The translations under genes were made by a program, and so were the position numbers. Positions 6,545-12,934 of a DNA stretch of 13,048 nt are shown one piece after another. The DNA lies in contig JBMOPB010000011.1 in assembly GCA_049325055.1 (NCBI GenBank), positions 1 through 13,048 of the forward strand. Direction: 5' to 3'. Within the stretch, counting starts at the first letter, position 1. Each line of letters starts with the position of its first letter. Source of the stretch: BRHc4a sp049325055. Lineage in GTDB: Bacteria; Bacillota; Desulfotomaculia; Desulfotomaculales; Desulfocucumaceae. The notes beneath the pieces are model-generated. The model was not told the origin of the DNA. It ran no database searches and saw only the letters and a program-made list of their open reading frames with translations.

Positions 6545-6585
6545 CGGAATCCAGAATCCAGGGGCCAGAATCCGGAACCAGAATA
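6545..6585. repeat. Degenerate 7-bp tandem repeat in bioY leader
   Basis: The plus strand divides into heptads CGGAATC, CAGAATC, CAGGGGC, CAGAATC, CGGAACC and AGAATAA. The array lies between the bioY promoter and its ribosome site, so it is transcribed as a CUGGAUU-like series. Confidence 0.6.
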
Positions 6586-6587
6586 AA

Positions 6588-6615
6588 ATGATATGTTAAC
6601 TCAGGCTGTTCACAA
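6588..6615 (-). promoter_or_regulatory. bioY promoter inside the BirA operator
   Basis: The minus strand shows TTGTGA, 16 bp and TATCAT. The hexamers are moderate. The elements lie almost wholly inside the BirA inverted repeat, as expected for direct repression. Confidence 0.5.
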
Positions 6616-6624
6616 GGTTAACAT
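6593..6624. promoter_or_regulatory. BirA (biotin repressor) operator
   Basis: A perfect inverted repeat, ATGTTAAC, 16 bases, GTTAACAT. The known Firmicute BirA site has the form TTGTTAAC with a 14-16 base gap and GTTAACAA. The site lies directly upstream of bioY, and birA itself is the next gene upstream. Confidence 0.88.
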
Positions 6625-6641
6625 TTGTAGCGTAAAAAACT

Positions 6642-7619
6642 TTAAGCATTTCTTAACGACACCTCCCCCGCTACGAAGCTTTTCATTGTCCCGTCGGGCA
6701 TACGCATTACCAGCGCTCCGCTGTGGTCGACATCCTCGGCCCAGCCGTCCCAGGTCTCTTTGTATGTACTGACCCGCACGGGGCGGTTAAGGCTCACACA
6801 CCTTTTCTTCCACTCTTCCAATACCGGCCCGAATCCCCGGGTCATCCACTCCCGGTAAAAGTATTCAAATTCCATAAGGTACTGTCTTAACAATTCCAGC
6901 CGTGACACGGGCTCTTTCTTGATATGGTAAAGGGAGGTGGCAATATCCTTCAATTCTTCCGGGAAACTCTCCCCTGGAATATTGACATTGATTCCTGTTC
7001 CCACCACAAGAAAATTTATCCTCTCCATTTCGGCATTAAGTTCGGTAAGTATGCCGCAAATTTTTTTGCCTTCCACAAGCAAATCATTGGGCCACTTTAT
7101 CCCCGGCGAAATTCCGGACACCTTCTCCACAGCCCGGGCCACAGCAACGGCCGTAAGCATGGTGACAGGAGGGGCTTCCCCCGGATTGATTTCAGGCCGC
7201 AGCACCAGTGAGCACCATATCCCCATTCCCCGGGGGGAAAACCAACCCCTGCCCATCCGGCCTTTCCCCCCAACCTGCTCCTCGGCCACCGCCAGCGTAC
7301 CACCGGGAGCGCCGTTGGCAGCCAGGTGTCTTGCCTCACGGTTGGTGGACTCTACAGTGTCATTGTAATAGACTGTTTTTCCAATAAACTCTGTATTCAG
7401 CCCCTGCCTGATCTCATCAGGGTACAGGCGGTCGGGAATATCCAACAGCCTGTATCCCCAGCGGGGGACGGCATCAATACCGTATCCCTCCTCCCGCAGG
7501 GCCTTGACATGCTTCCAAACCGCCGTCCTGGACACACCGATTTTTTTACATATCTCTTCTCCCGAAACGTATTCGGGCATACTTTTTTTCAAAAGCAGCA
7601 ATATCTCGGTTTTTTTCAA
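6642..7619 (-). CDS. birA: Biotin-protein ligase and biotin repressor BirA
   Basis: It activates biotin to biotinyl-AMP and attaches it to carrier lysines (for example acetyl-CoA or pyruvate carboxylase). With biotinyl-AMP bound it also represses biotin genes. The 325-residue protein is the bifunctional class II form. A winged helix lies at about 1-60, with recognition helix SRTAVWKHVKALREEGY (30-46). The ligase core has the nucleotide loop GGKGRMGRGWFSP (117-129), KWPNDLL (175-181), KKICGILTE (185-193) with the biotinylation-type lysine, and GTGINVN (207-213). A small C-terminal SH3-like domain runs from about 275. The start is TTG, with GGTGG six bases upstream. It has its own promoter, which carries an inverted repeat but no evident BirA site. 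No terminator is seen before bioY. Confidence 0.97.
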   Translation of the reverse strand: MKKTEILLLLKKSMPEYVSGEEICKKIGVSRTAVWKHVKALREEGYGIDAVPRWGYRLLDIPDRLYPDEIRQGLNTEFIGKTVYYNDTVESTNREARHLAANGAPGGTLAVAEEQVGGKGRMGRGWFSPRGMGIWCSLVLRPEINPGEAPPVTMLTAVAVARAVEKVSGISPGIKWPNDLLVEGKKICGILTELNAEMERINFLVVGTGINVNIPGESFPEELKDIATSLYHIKKEPVSRLELLRQYLMEFEYFYREWMTRGFGPVLEEWKKRCVSLNRPVRVSTYKETWDGWAEDVDHSGALVMRMPDGTMKSFVAGEVSLRNA

Positions 7620-7653
7620 GAGATTCCACCATTATCTGTTATTGTTTATATAA

Positions 7654-7682
7654 ATATTATTGACACAGCAAAACCTTGTCAA
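7654..7682 (-). promoter_or_regulatory. birA promoter with inverted repeat
   Basis: The minus strand shows TTGACA, 17 bp and TAATAT. The -35 is one arm of a perfect inverted repeat TTGACA, 11 bases, TGTCAA (7660-7682) that fills the spacer. A separate TATAAT-like stretch lies upstream without a good -35. The rest of 7683-7770 holds no gene that I can support. Confidence 0.68.
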
Positions 7683-7775
7683 CCGTATATTATAAAAAAG
7701 CTAACAAGAACAGAAGGGGCTGCCGCTATCGAAGCGCCTCGCATACCTTCATAATTCCTTTAAGCATAATTTTTT

Positions 7776-7798
7776 AAAAAAGCGCTAAACGCGCTTTT
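7776..7798 (-). terminator. Rho-independent terminator after nadC
   Basis: The minus strand reads AAAAGCGC, loop GTTTA, GCGCTTTT with six T in total from the arm onward. It is a perfect 8-bp stem 14 bases past the nadC stop. It closes the nad operon. Confidence 0.85.
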
Positions 7799-7811
7799 AT
7801 GTAAACAATGC

Positions 7812-8678
7812 CTATATTATTACCCCCGCTATGGTCTTCATTTCTCCCACATCAAGGCTTATGTCCAGTGCTTTCACCGAGTGCGTCAGGCTTCCCACTG
7901 AAATCAAATCCACTCCGGTTTCAGCTACATCCTTGATGTTTTCCTCGCTTACCGTGCCCGAAGCCTCCAGAAGCACCCTGCCGGCGGCCAGCTCAACCGC
8001 CTTTTTCATTGAGTCCAGGTCCATATTGTCCAGCATGATGACATTAGCGCCGGCGTTGATAGCTTCTTCAAGACTTTCCAGGCTTTCCACTTCAACTTCT
8101 ATCCCCATAGTGTGCGGGGCCCGGAATTTCGCCCTGGAAACAGCTTCGGATATGCTCCCGGCAACCTTGATGTGGTTGTCCTTTATCAGGATGGCGTCAT
8201 AAAGCCCGAACCTGTGATTGTATCCGCCGCCGACCCTGACAGCGTATCTCTCCAACACCCTCAGCCCCGGGGTGGTCTTTCTGGTATCAGCCAGCTTTGC
8301 CCTGTATCCTGCGATAAGACCGGCCATGCAGGCCACCCGTGTGGCAATCCCCGACATCCTCTGAAGAAAGTTCAGGGCCACCCTTTCCCCGGACAATATC
8401 GCCCTGGCGTCCCCCTCAACCCTGGCCAGGAGCTGCCCCGGGACAACCCTTTCGCCGTCCTTCACCCTTGGCTGAAAGGAAATATCCGGGCTTAACTGCA
8501 AAAAAACTTCCCTTGCCACATCCAATCCTGCCACCACGCCCGGCTCTTTCGGCCTGATAAAACCAATGGTTACGTAATTATCGGACACTATGGCCTGAGT
8601 AGTAATATCTCCGGTCCCTATATCCTCTCTCAACGCCCGGACAACAATTTCTCTTAGAATTAACGGATCGAGATCCAT
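7812..8678 (-). CDS. nadC: Nicotinate-nucleotide pyrophosphorylase (quinolinate phosphoribosyltransferase)
   Basis: It joins quinolinate with PRPP, giving nicotinate mononucleotide, CO2 and pyrophosphate: the last step of the de novo branch of NAD synthesis. The 288 residues are the usual length. Family markers are EDIGTGDITT (18-27), SGERVALNFLQRMSGIAT (96-113), DTRKTTPGLRVLERYAVRVG (131-150), GGYNHRFGLYDAILIKDNH (151-169) and EVEVES (194-199), with the substrate-binding Arg, His and Lys residues in these blocks. The ATG start has GGGAGG eight bases upstream. It starts 23 bases after nadB, so the genes share a transcript, and it is followed by a strong terminator. Confidence 0.98.
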   Translation of the reverse strand: MDLDPLILREIVVRALREDIGTGDITTQAIVSDNYVTIGFIRPKEPGVVAGLDVAREVFLQLSPDISFQPRVKDGERVVPGQLLARVEGDARAILSGERVALNFLQRMSGIATRVACMAGLIAGYRAKLADTRKTTPGLRVLERYAVRVGGGYNHRFGLYDAILIKDNHIKVAGSISEAVSRAKFRAPHTMGIEVEVESLESLEEAINAGANVIMLDNMDLDSMKKAVELAAGRVLLEASGTVSEENIKDVAETGVDLISVGSLTHSVKALDISLDVGEMKTIAGVII

Positions 8679-8701
8679 GGCATAAACCTCCCGGCACTGG
8701 T

Positions 8702-10282
8702 TTACTTTTTAATTACTATATGTTTCAGCCACCTGTCCAGGGATTCGGGATAATCCAGCCTGTAGTGCCCCCCCCTGCTCTCGGTGCGCATCATGGCTGC
8801 TTCGGCTATCAGGCCTCCCACCTCCAACATGTTCCTTACCTCCATGTCCGAAGAGGTTGGAGCGTGAATTTTTTTAAGGTACTCATATCCGGAAAAAAAG
8901 TCCAGAGCCTTTTTAAGTCCGTGCTCGTTCCTTACCGGCCCAACGTATTTATTCATGACGGCCCTCATCTCTGACCGTATTTTACTGTACGGAACCGTCA
9001 TGTTTTCAAGCCAGTCACAGGCAAATTCAATATTCTTTTTCTGTTGCCCCAGTTTGTATTTTTTTACGCACTCCACTATCCTGTATCCGAAAACCAGGCC
9101 GTCCAGAAGCGAATTGCTGGCCAGGCGGTTGGCGCCGTGGACGCCCAGACAGGATGTCTCTCCGCAGGCATAAAGGCCCCGAATGCTAGTCTCCCCGTTA
9201 AGATTGGTTTTAACCCCTCCCATCATGTAATGGGCCGCAGGGGCCACCGGTATCGGGTCACAGGTTATGTCGAGGCCGTACATGGCACATGTTTTCCCGA
9301 TGGTGGGAAACCTTTCTCTTACCAGGTCCGGAGACATGTGCGACAGGTCAAGAAACACCTTTTCCGAGGCGGTGCCGGCCATTTCTGATAGTATGGCCTT
9401 TACAACAACACTTCTGGGGGCCAGTTCCGCCAGATGGTGGTAACGGGTCATAAACCGTTCCCCGTAACGGTTGCGCAAATAAGCTCCCTCACCCCTGACC
9501 GCCTCGGATATGAGAAATCTCGGCGCGCCGGGAAGGCTGAGCACGGTGGGGTGGAATTGAATAAATTCCATGTCCATCACTTCGGCGCCGGCCCTGTATG
9601 CTATGGCAATCCCGTCCCCTGTGGCCACTTCCGGATTGGTGCTGTGATCGAACAACATTCCCAGGCCGCCTGTGGCCAGTATCACCGAAGCTCCGCGGAA
9701 TACAAGCAGTTTTCCGGTGTCCCGCTCATATACAAGTATGCCGTAACAAACGTTTTCATGTACCAGCAGGTCAACTGCCTGGTGGTTCTCCAGAACCAGA
9801 ACGTTTTTGTCACCCCTGATCCTGTCGGTAAGCACCCTTTGTATTTCAGCCCCGGTGGCGTCTCCACTGGCGTGCAGAATGCGCCTCCTGCTGTGCGCCC
9901 CTTCTTTTGTAAGGGCCAGTTCCCCGCCTTTCCGGTCAAACCGGGCCCCTATACGTATCAGGTCCAGTACCCTTTCAGGTCCTTCATTTACCAGTATTCT
10001 GACAGCGTCTTCATCACACAGCCCGGCTCCGGCCACAAGCGTATCCTTAAAATGCAGATCAGGGGAATCGGATGTGCTCAAAGCAGCCGCGATCCCCCCT
10101 TGGGCCCTGTCGGTATTGCTATGGTCAACCTCCTTTTTTGTTATGACCACAACTTTTTTTCCCATGGCACTGGCAATTGACGCAGTATACAACCCGGCGA
10201 TGCCGCTCCCTATAATCACATAGTCCCAATAGTCCTGGGGCAGCTGCCGGGTTTCGAAATTAACAAGGTAATGGGTCTTCAC
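8702..10282 (-). CDS. nadB: L-aspartate oxidase
   Basis: An FAD enzyme that oxidises L-aspartate to iminoaspartate, which NadA then uses. The 526 residues have the FAD loop GSGIAGLYTA (25-34), the DRAQGGIAA motif (58-66), SEAVRGEGAYLRNRYGERF (259-277) and GLYACGETSCLGVHGANRLA (369-388). Catalytic residues fall at the same numbers I recall from the E. coli enzyme: E121, H244, R290, H351 and R386. The C-terminal helical domain of the succinate dehydrogenase/fumarate reductase flavoprotein family is complete. In an anaerobe fumarate rather than oxygen would accept the electrons, which is an inference. The start is GTG, with GGAGG nine bases upstream. The nadA stop is 77 bases upstream with a hairpin between. 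The residue match makes the assignment over fumarate reductase firm. Confidence 0.97.
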   Translation of the reverse strand: MKTHYLVNFETRQLPQDYWDYVIIGSGIAGLYTASIASAMGKKVVVITKKEVDHSNTDRAQGGIAAALSTSDSPDLHFKDTLVAGAGLCDEDAVRILVNEGPERVLDLIRIGARFDRKGGELALTKEGAHSRRRILHASGDATGAEIQRVLTDRIRGDKNVLVLENHQAVDLLVHENVCYGILVYERDTGKLLVFRGASVILATGGLGMLFDHSTNPEVATGDGIAIAYRAGAEVMDMEFIQFHPTVLSLPGAPRFLISEAVRGEGAYLRNRYGERFMTRYHHLAELAPRSVVVKAILSEMAGTASEKVFLDLSHMSPDLVRERFPTIGKTCAMYGLDITCDPIPVAPAAHYMMGGVKTNLNGETSIRGLYACGETSCLGVHGANRLASNSLLDGLVFGYRIVECVKKYKLGQQKKNIEFACDWLENMTVPYSKIRSEMRAVMNKYVGPVRNEHGLKKALDFFSGYEYLKKIHAPTSSDMEVRNMLEVGGLIAEAAMMRTESRGGHYRLDYPESLDRWLKHIVIKK

Positions 10283-10324
10283 AGAACTTCCTCCAGAGCA
10301 ATGTAACGGGCAACGGTCCCTGGA

Positions 10325-10346
10325 AAAACAGCCTTCAGGCGGTTTT
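10325..10346 (-). promoter_or_regulatory. Intercistronic hairpin between nadA and nadB
   Basis: The minus strand gives AAAAC, C, GCC, loop TGAA, GGC, T, GTTTT: eight pairs with one mismatch, followed by one more T and then CC. It is too weak to call a terminator. A processing or mRNA-stability element is possible. Confidence 0.4.
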
Positions 10347-10359
10347 CGGCAATTTTCTC

Positions 10360-11277
10360 CTACCTTACCGCAAGCATCCGCTCTAGGGAATTAAGCGCCC
10401 TTTCCCTGATGCCGGCAGGTACGGTGACCCTGGGCTCCATGGTTACCAGGGCGCGGTGTACCTTTTCCAGCGTGGTTGCCTTCATATTTGGACAAACCAG
10501 CTTGTTGGTCACAGGATAGAACTTTTTATCAGGATACCTTTTTTTAAACTGGTGCAGTATACCTTCTTCGGTACAGACAATGAACTCCCGGGCCGTGCTT
10601 TCCCCGGCATATTTCAGCATCCCCGACGTACTTGCCACCATGTCGGCCAATTTCACCACATCAGGCCGGCATTCGGGGTGGGCCAGGACAACGGCATCAG
10701 GATGATCCTCTTTGGCCTTCACCACATCAGTCCCGGTCAATTTATCATGGGTATTGCAAAAGCCTTCCCAGGCCACAAGATTCTTCCTTCCCGTTTTGCC
10801 GGCCACGTAGGTGCCCAGGTTTTTATCCGGTATAAACAGTACGGGCAGGTCTTCGGGAATGGAGTTAACAACGTTGACGGCGTTTGCCGACGTGCAGGCG
10901 ATATCGCTTTCCGCCTTTACCTCTGCGCTGGTGTTTACATAGCAGACCACCACCGCTTCGGGCATCTGGGTCTTTCTGGCCCTCAGGGCCTCGGCGTCCA
11001 CCATGTCGGCCATGGGACAGCCAGCCTTTAGCTCTGGCAGGATCACAATTTTTTCCGGAGAGAGAATGGCGGCACTTTCCGCCATAAAGTGAACACCGCA
11101 AAATACAATGACTTCGGCGTCGGTTTTGGCGGCTTTCCTTGAAAGCTCAAGGGAATCCCCCACAAAGTCCGCTATTTCCTGAACTTCGGGCCTTTGATAC
11201 ACATGACTCAGAATTACGGCCCTTCTCTGTTCCTTTAGCTGTCTGATTTCCTCTGAAAGCCTTTCTAATCTGTCCAT
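10360..11277 (-). CDS. nadA: Quinolinate synthase
   Basis: A 4Fe-4S enzyme that condenses iminoaspartate from NadB with dihydroxyacetone phosphate to quinolinate. The 305 residues match the short form of the family. Three cysteines at C87 (KAGCPMADM), C174 (EGFCNTH) and C262 (KLVCPNMK) have the spacing of the known cluster ligands and bind three of the four irons. Other markers are ILSHVYQRPEVQEIADFVGDS (22-42), YVNTSAEVKAESDIACTSANA (113-133), IPDKNLG (149-155) and HPEC (200-203). The ATG start is the family start, but the ribosome site is poor: only AAGGGG about 12 bases upstream. Initiation could thus be weak or depend on mRNA structure. It is the first gene of nadABC, with its own promoter. 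Confidence 0.97.
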   Translation of the reverse strand: MDRLERLSEEIRQLKEQRRAVILSHVYQRPEVQEIADFVGDSLELSRKAAKTDAEVIVFCGVHFMAESAAILSPEKIVILPELKAGCPMADMVDAEALRARKTQMPEAVVVCYVNTSAEVKAESDIACTSANAVNVVNSIPEDLPVLFIPDKNLGTYVAGKTGRKNLVAWEGFCNTHDKLTGTDVVKAKEDHPDAVVLAHPECRPDVVKLADMVASTSGMLKYAGESTAREFIVCTEEGILHQFKKRYPDKKFYPVTNKLVCPNMKATTLEKVHRALVTMEPRVTVPAGIRERALNSLERMLAVR

Positions 11278-11304
11278 TAGTGTGTTTTATGCCCCTTTTC
11301 CCGG

Positions 11305-11335
11305 TGGTTTTGTTTATAGATACGGGGTAAAACCA
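11305..11335. promoter_or_regulatory. Inverted repeat at the nadA transcript start
   Basis: Arms TGGTTTT and AAAACCA are perfect complements 17 bases apart, placed at the predicted +1 of the nadA promoter. It may be a repressor site or a 5'-terminal hairpin. I do not recognise a known NAD regulator site in it. Confidence 0.45.
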
Positions 11336-11342
11336 TGAAATT

Positions 11343-11372
11343 ATTCTAACCATTCAAGCCTGCCGGTGTCAA
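11343..11372 (-). promoter_or_regulatory. nadABC promoter (sigma-A)
   Basis: The minus strand shows TTGACA, 18 bp and TAGAAT, starting ten bases after the panD stop. The expected start is near 11336. No terminator is visible between panD and nadA, so pan transcripts may also read through. Confidence 0.68.
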
Positions 11373-11381
11373 GGCCGCAGT

Positions 11382-11765
11382 TCAGCCTATATCACCGTGG
11401 TTTTCGACCCTGCGGATCTCTGCGATCCGGTTGTCCCTGTCCACCATAACCACGGTGGGGCTGAATGATGATGCTTCCTCCATGGACATCATGGCGTAGG
11501 TGATTATTATCACGGAGTCACCGGGCTGAACAAGGCGGGCCGCCGCCCCGTTAAGACATATCACCCCGGAGCCTGGCTGCCCGGGAATGACATAGGTTTC
11601 AAACCTCGCGCCATTATTGTTGTTGACTATTTGAACCTTTTCATTGGGAAGTATGTCGGCCGCCTTCATTAAGTCACGATCGATGGTGATGCTTCCCATA
11701 TAGTTAAGATTGGCCTCGGTGACAGTGGCCCGGTGGATTTTTGATTTAAACACTGTAATAAACAA
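11382..11765 (-). CDS. panD: Aspartate 1-decarboxylase (proenzyme)
   Basis: It decarboxylates L-aspartate to beta-alanine, which PanC joins to pantoate. The enzyme is made as an inactive chain that cuts itself between G24 and S25, leaving a pyruvoyl group on the new N-terminus. Here the site is NLNYMGSITID, with G24-S25 at exactly the usual position, which supports the TTG start. KSKIHRATVTEA (7-18) with K9, and the substrate-binding NGAAARL (72-78), are present. At 127 residues it has normal length. The start has GGGGGA seven bases upstream, inside the end of panC. The gap to the panC stop is three bases, so translation is likely coupled. Confidence 0.98.
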   Translation of the reverse strand: MFITVFKSKIHRATVTEANLNYMGSITIDRDLMKAADILPNEKVQIVNNNNGARFETYVIPGQPGSGVICLNGAAARLVQPGDSVIIITYAMMSMEEASSFSPTVVMVDRDNRIAEIRRVENHGDIG

Positions 11766-11768
11766 CTT

Positions 11769-12614
11769 CTATTCCCCCAATACGATGTTGTCTATCAGGC
11801 GCGTTTTGCCGAATTTCACAGCCAGGGCCATAAGTGAAGGGGCATCCACCACTTCCTGTTCCTTGAGATCCGGCAACGATCTTATCTCCACGTAATCTAT
11901 TTCAGCACCTTCCACCCCGTTTATCATTTCCCTGACCATTTCAACCAGCTTGTTTGTATTTCGCTCTCCCGAGGACACAGCTCCGGCCGCCGCCCGGAGG
12001 CTGCGGATTAAAACGGTTGCCTTTTCCCTCTGGTCCGGGGTGAGATATACATTCCGGGAACTCATGGCAAGACCGTCAGCCTCCCTGGAGGTGGGAACGG
12101 TAATCACTTCAAGGGGCATATTGAGATCCTGAACCATCCTGCGGATCACCAGCACCTGCTGGGCGTCCTTCTGCCCGAAATAAGCCCGGTGGGGCTGCAC
12201 TATATTGAACAGCTTGGTCACCACTGTGGCCACTCCGCGAAAGTGGCCCGGCCTGGATTTACCGCAAAGGCAATCGGTCAGCCCGGTCACCTCAACGGCG
12301 CTGCAGTAACCGGCGGGATACATTTCCTCCCCGGATGGGTAAAACAGGGCGTCAACCCCACATTCCCTGAGCATTCTGGAATCATTTTCAAAGTCCCTGG
12401 GGTAGACGCTGAAATCCTCTTTGGGTCCAAACTGCATGGGATTTACGAATATGCTCACTACCACCGACCCGCACTGGGCCTGGGCCCTGCGCACAAGGGA
12501 CAGGTGCCCGTCGTGAAGGTATCCCATTGTTGGCACAAAACCCACCGTTTTTCCGGCAACCTTTTCCTTTGCCACAAACTCCCTTATTTCGGCGATGGTT
12601 TCACAGATTAACAC
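11769..12614 (-). CDS. panC: Pantothenate synthetase (pantoate-beta-alanine ligase)
   Basis: It joins pantoate and beta-alanine with ATP, through pantoyl-adenylate, giving pantothenate. The 281 residues have all family blocks: PTMGYLHDGHLSLV (28-41, the HIGH-like site), SIFVNPMQFGPKEDF (54-68), RPGHFRGVATVVTKLFNIVQ (121-140), FGQKDAQQ (146-153) and SREADGLAMSSRNVYL (176-191, the KMSKS-like site). The start is GTG, with GGGGGG eight bases upstream. It heads panC-panD. The usual partner panB is missing from this side, where about 430 bases of leader and promoter precede the gene. The structured leader suggests control by an RNA element. Confidence 0.98.
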   Translation of the reverse strand: MLICETIAEIREFVAKEKVAGKTVGFVPTMGYLHDGHLSLVRRAQAQCGSVVVSIFVNPMQFGPKEDFSVYPRDFENDSRMLRECGVDALFYPSGEEMYPAGYCSAVEVTGLTDCLCGKSRPGHFRGVATVVTKLFNIVQPHRAYFGQKDAQQVLVIRRMVQDLNMPLEVITVPTSREADGLAMSSRNVYLTPDQREKATVLIRSLRAAAGAVSSGERNTNKLVEMVREMINGVEGAEIDYVEIRSLPDLKEQEVVDAPSLMALAVKFGKTRLIDNIVLGE

Positions 12615-12660
12615 CGGAGAAACCCCCCTTTAAAATGAACTACCTTCATTTCCGATTGAA

Positions 12661-12690
12661 ATTATGGCCCCAAAATACGTATCCGGTCAG
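12661..12690 (-). promoter_or_regulatory. Possible second panC promoter past the attenuator
   Basis: The minus strand shows CTGACC, 18 bp and CATAAT. If used, it would give panC transcripts that bypass the upstream terminator. Confidence 0.3.
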
Positions 12691-12746
12691 TCACCAGGAT
12701 GACAAGAGTGAAGGAAATTTTTCGGGCGAAGCTTTTCACGGCCCGT

Positions 12747-12782
12747 AAAAAAAGCCTCCCGGCACAAGTACCGAAAGGCTTT
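12747..12782 (-). terminator. Terminator in the panC leader (attenuator candidate)
   Basis: The minus strand arms AAAGCCTTTCGGT and GCCGGGAGGCTTT pair at all 13 positions (four G-U pairs) around loop ACTTGT and run into further T. It lies about 120 bases after the predicted transcript start and 132 bases before panC, so it would stop panC transcription unless prevented. Confidence 0.8.
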
Positions 12783-12798
12783 ATATCTTTCCCTCCCG
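12772..12798 (-). promoter_or_regulatory. Candidate anti-terminator pairing in panC leader
   Basis: CGGGAGG at 12792-12798 (minus strand) can pair with CCTTTCG at 12772-12778, the 5' arm of the terminator, with a 13-base loop. The same 7-mer CGGGAGG occurs at 12755-12761 as the terminator's 3' arm, so the two pairings exclude each other. A third, similar copy, CCGGGAAGG, is at 12806-12814. Confidence 0.5.
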
Positions 12799-12838
12799 TC
12801 TCGGTCCTTCCCGGCTCCAAGCGGATAATTATCAATTT

Positions 12839-12856
12839 TTGATTAATAGTAATCAA
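12839..12856 (-). other. Small hairpin in panC leader
   Basis: TTGATTA and TAATCAA are perfect complements around loop CTAT on the minus strand. It lies between the 5' hairpin and the attenuator. Its role is unknown. Confidence 0.5.
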
Positions 12857-12867
12857 GTGTTAAGAAA

Positions 12868-12901
12868 TTAGGTAAGGTTCCACTAAGGATACCTATCCTA
12901 A
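12868..12901 (-). ncRNA. 5' hairpin of panC leader, candidate pan RNA motif
   Basis: On the minus strand TTAGG, A, T, AGGT, A, TCC pairs with GGA, ACCT, T, A, CCTAA around loop TTAGT. This leaves two bulged adenosines on the 5' side and one unpaired U opposite. The published pan motif, found in leaders of panB, panC and panD genes, is described as a stem-loop with two conserved bulged adenosines. The position and gene context fit. The match to the consensus sequence was not tested. Confidence 0.45.
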
Positions 12902-12905
12902 GTCG

Positions 12906-12934
12906 ATATTAACACAGATCTATTCAAATCTCAA
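12906..12934 (-). promoter_or_regulatory. panCD promoter (sigma-A)
   Basis: The minus strand shows TTGAGA, 17 bp and TAATAT, with an A+T-rich stretch upstream (12935-12960). The start is expected near 12899, giving a leader of about 285 bases. Confidence 0.65.

Noticed and set aside
7726..7752. Mini open frame of 8 codons (MKVCEALR) with AAAGGA upstream, between nadC and birA
   Set aside because: It lies after the nadC terminator and before the birA promoter, so it is probably untranscribed, and a frame this short is expected by chance.
9434..10180. Plus-strand open frame of 248 codons opposite nadB
   Set aside because: It lies wholly antisense to nadB, whose active-site residues are all in place. 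It has no recognisable domain and is a codon-bias shadow.
10456..11031. Plus-strand open frame of 191 codons opposite nadA
   Set aside because: Antisense to nadA with its three cluster cysteines. No motif in the plus frame.
12662..12856. Minus-strand open frame of 64 codons in the panC leader
   Set aside because: It crosses the 13-bp terminator and the anti-terminator region, its composition is Arg/Lys-rich without a domain, and structured RNA explains the stretch better.
12860..12900. T-box-like word TAGTGGAACC in the panC leader
   Set aside because: It is explained by the 3' side of the 5' hairpin, the flanking T-box core is missing, and panC is not a usual T-box target.
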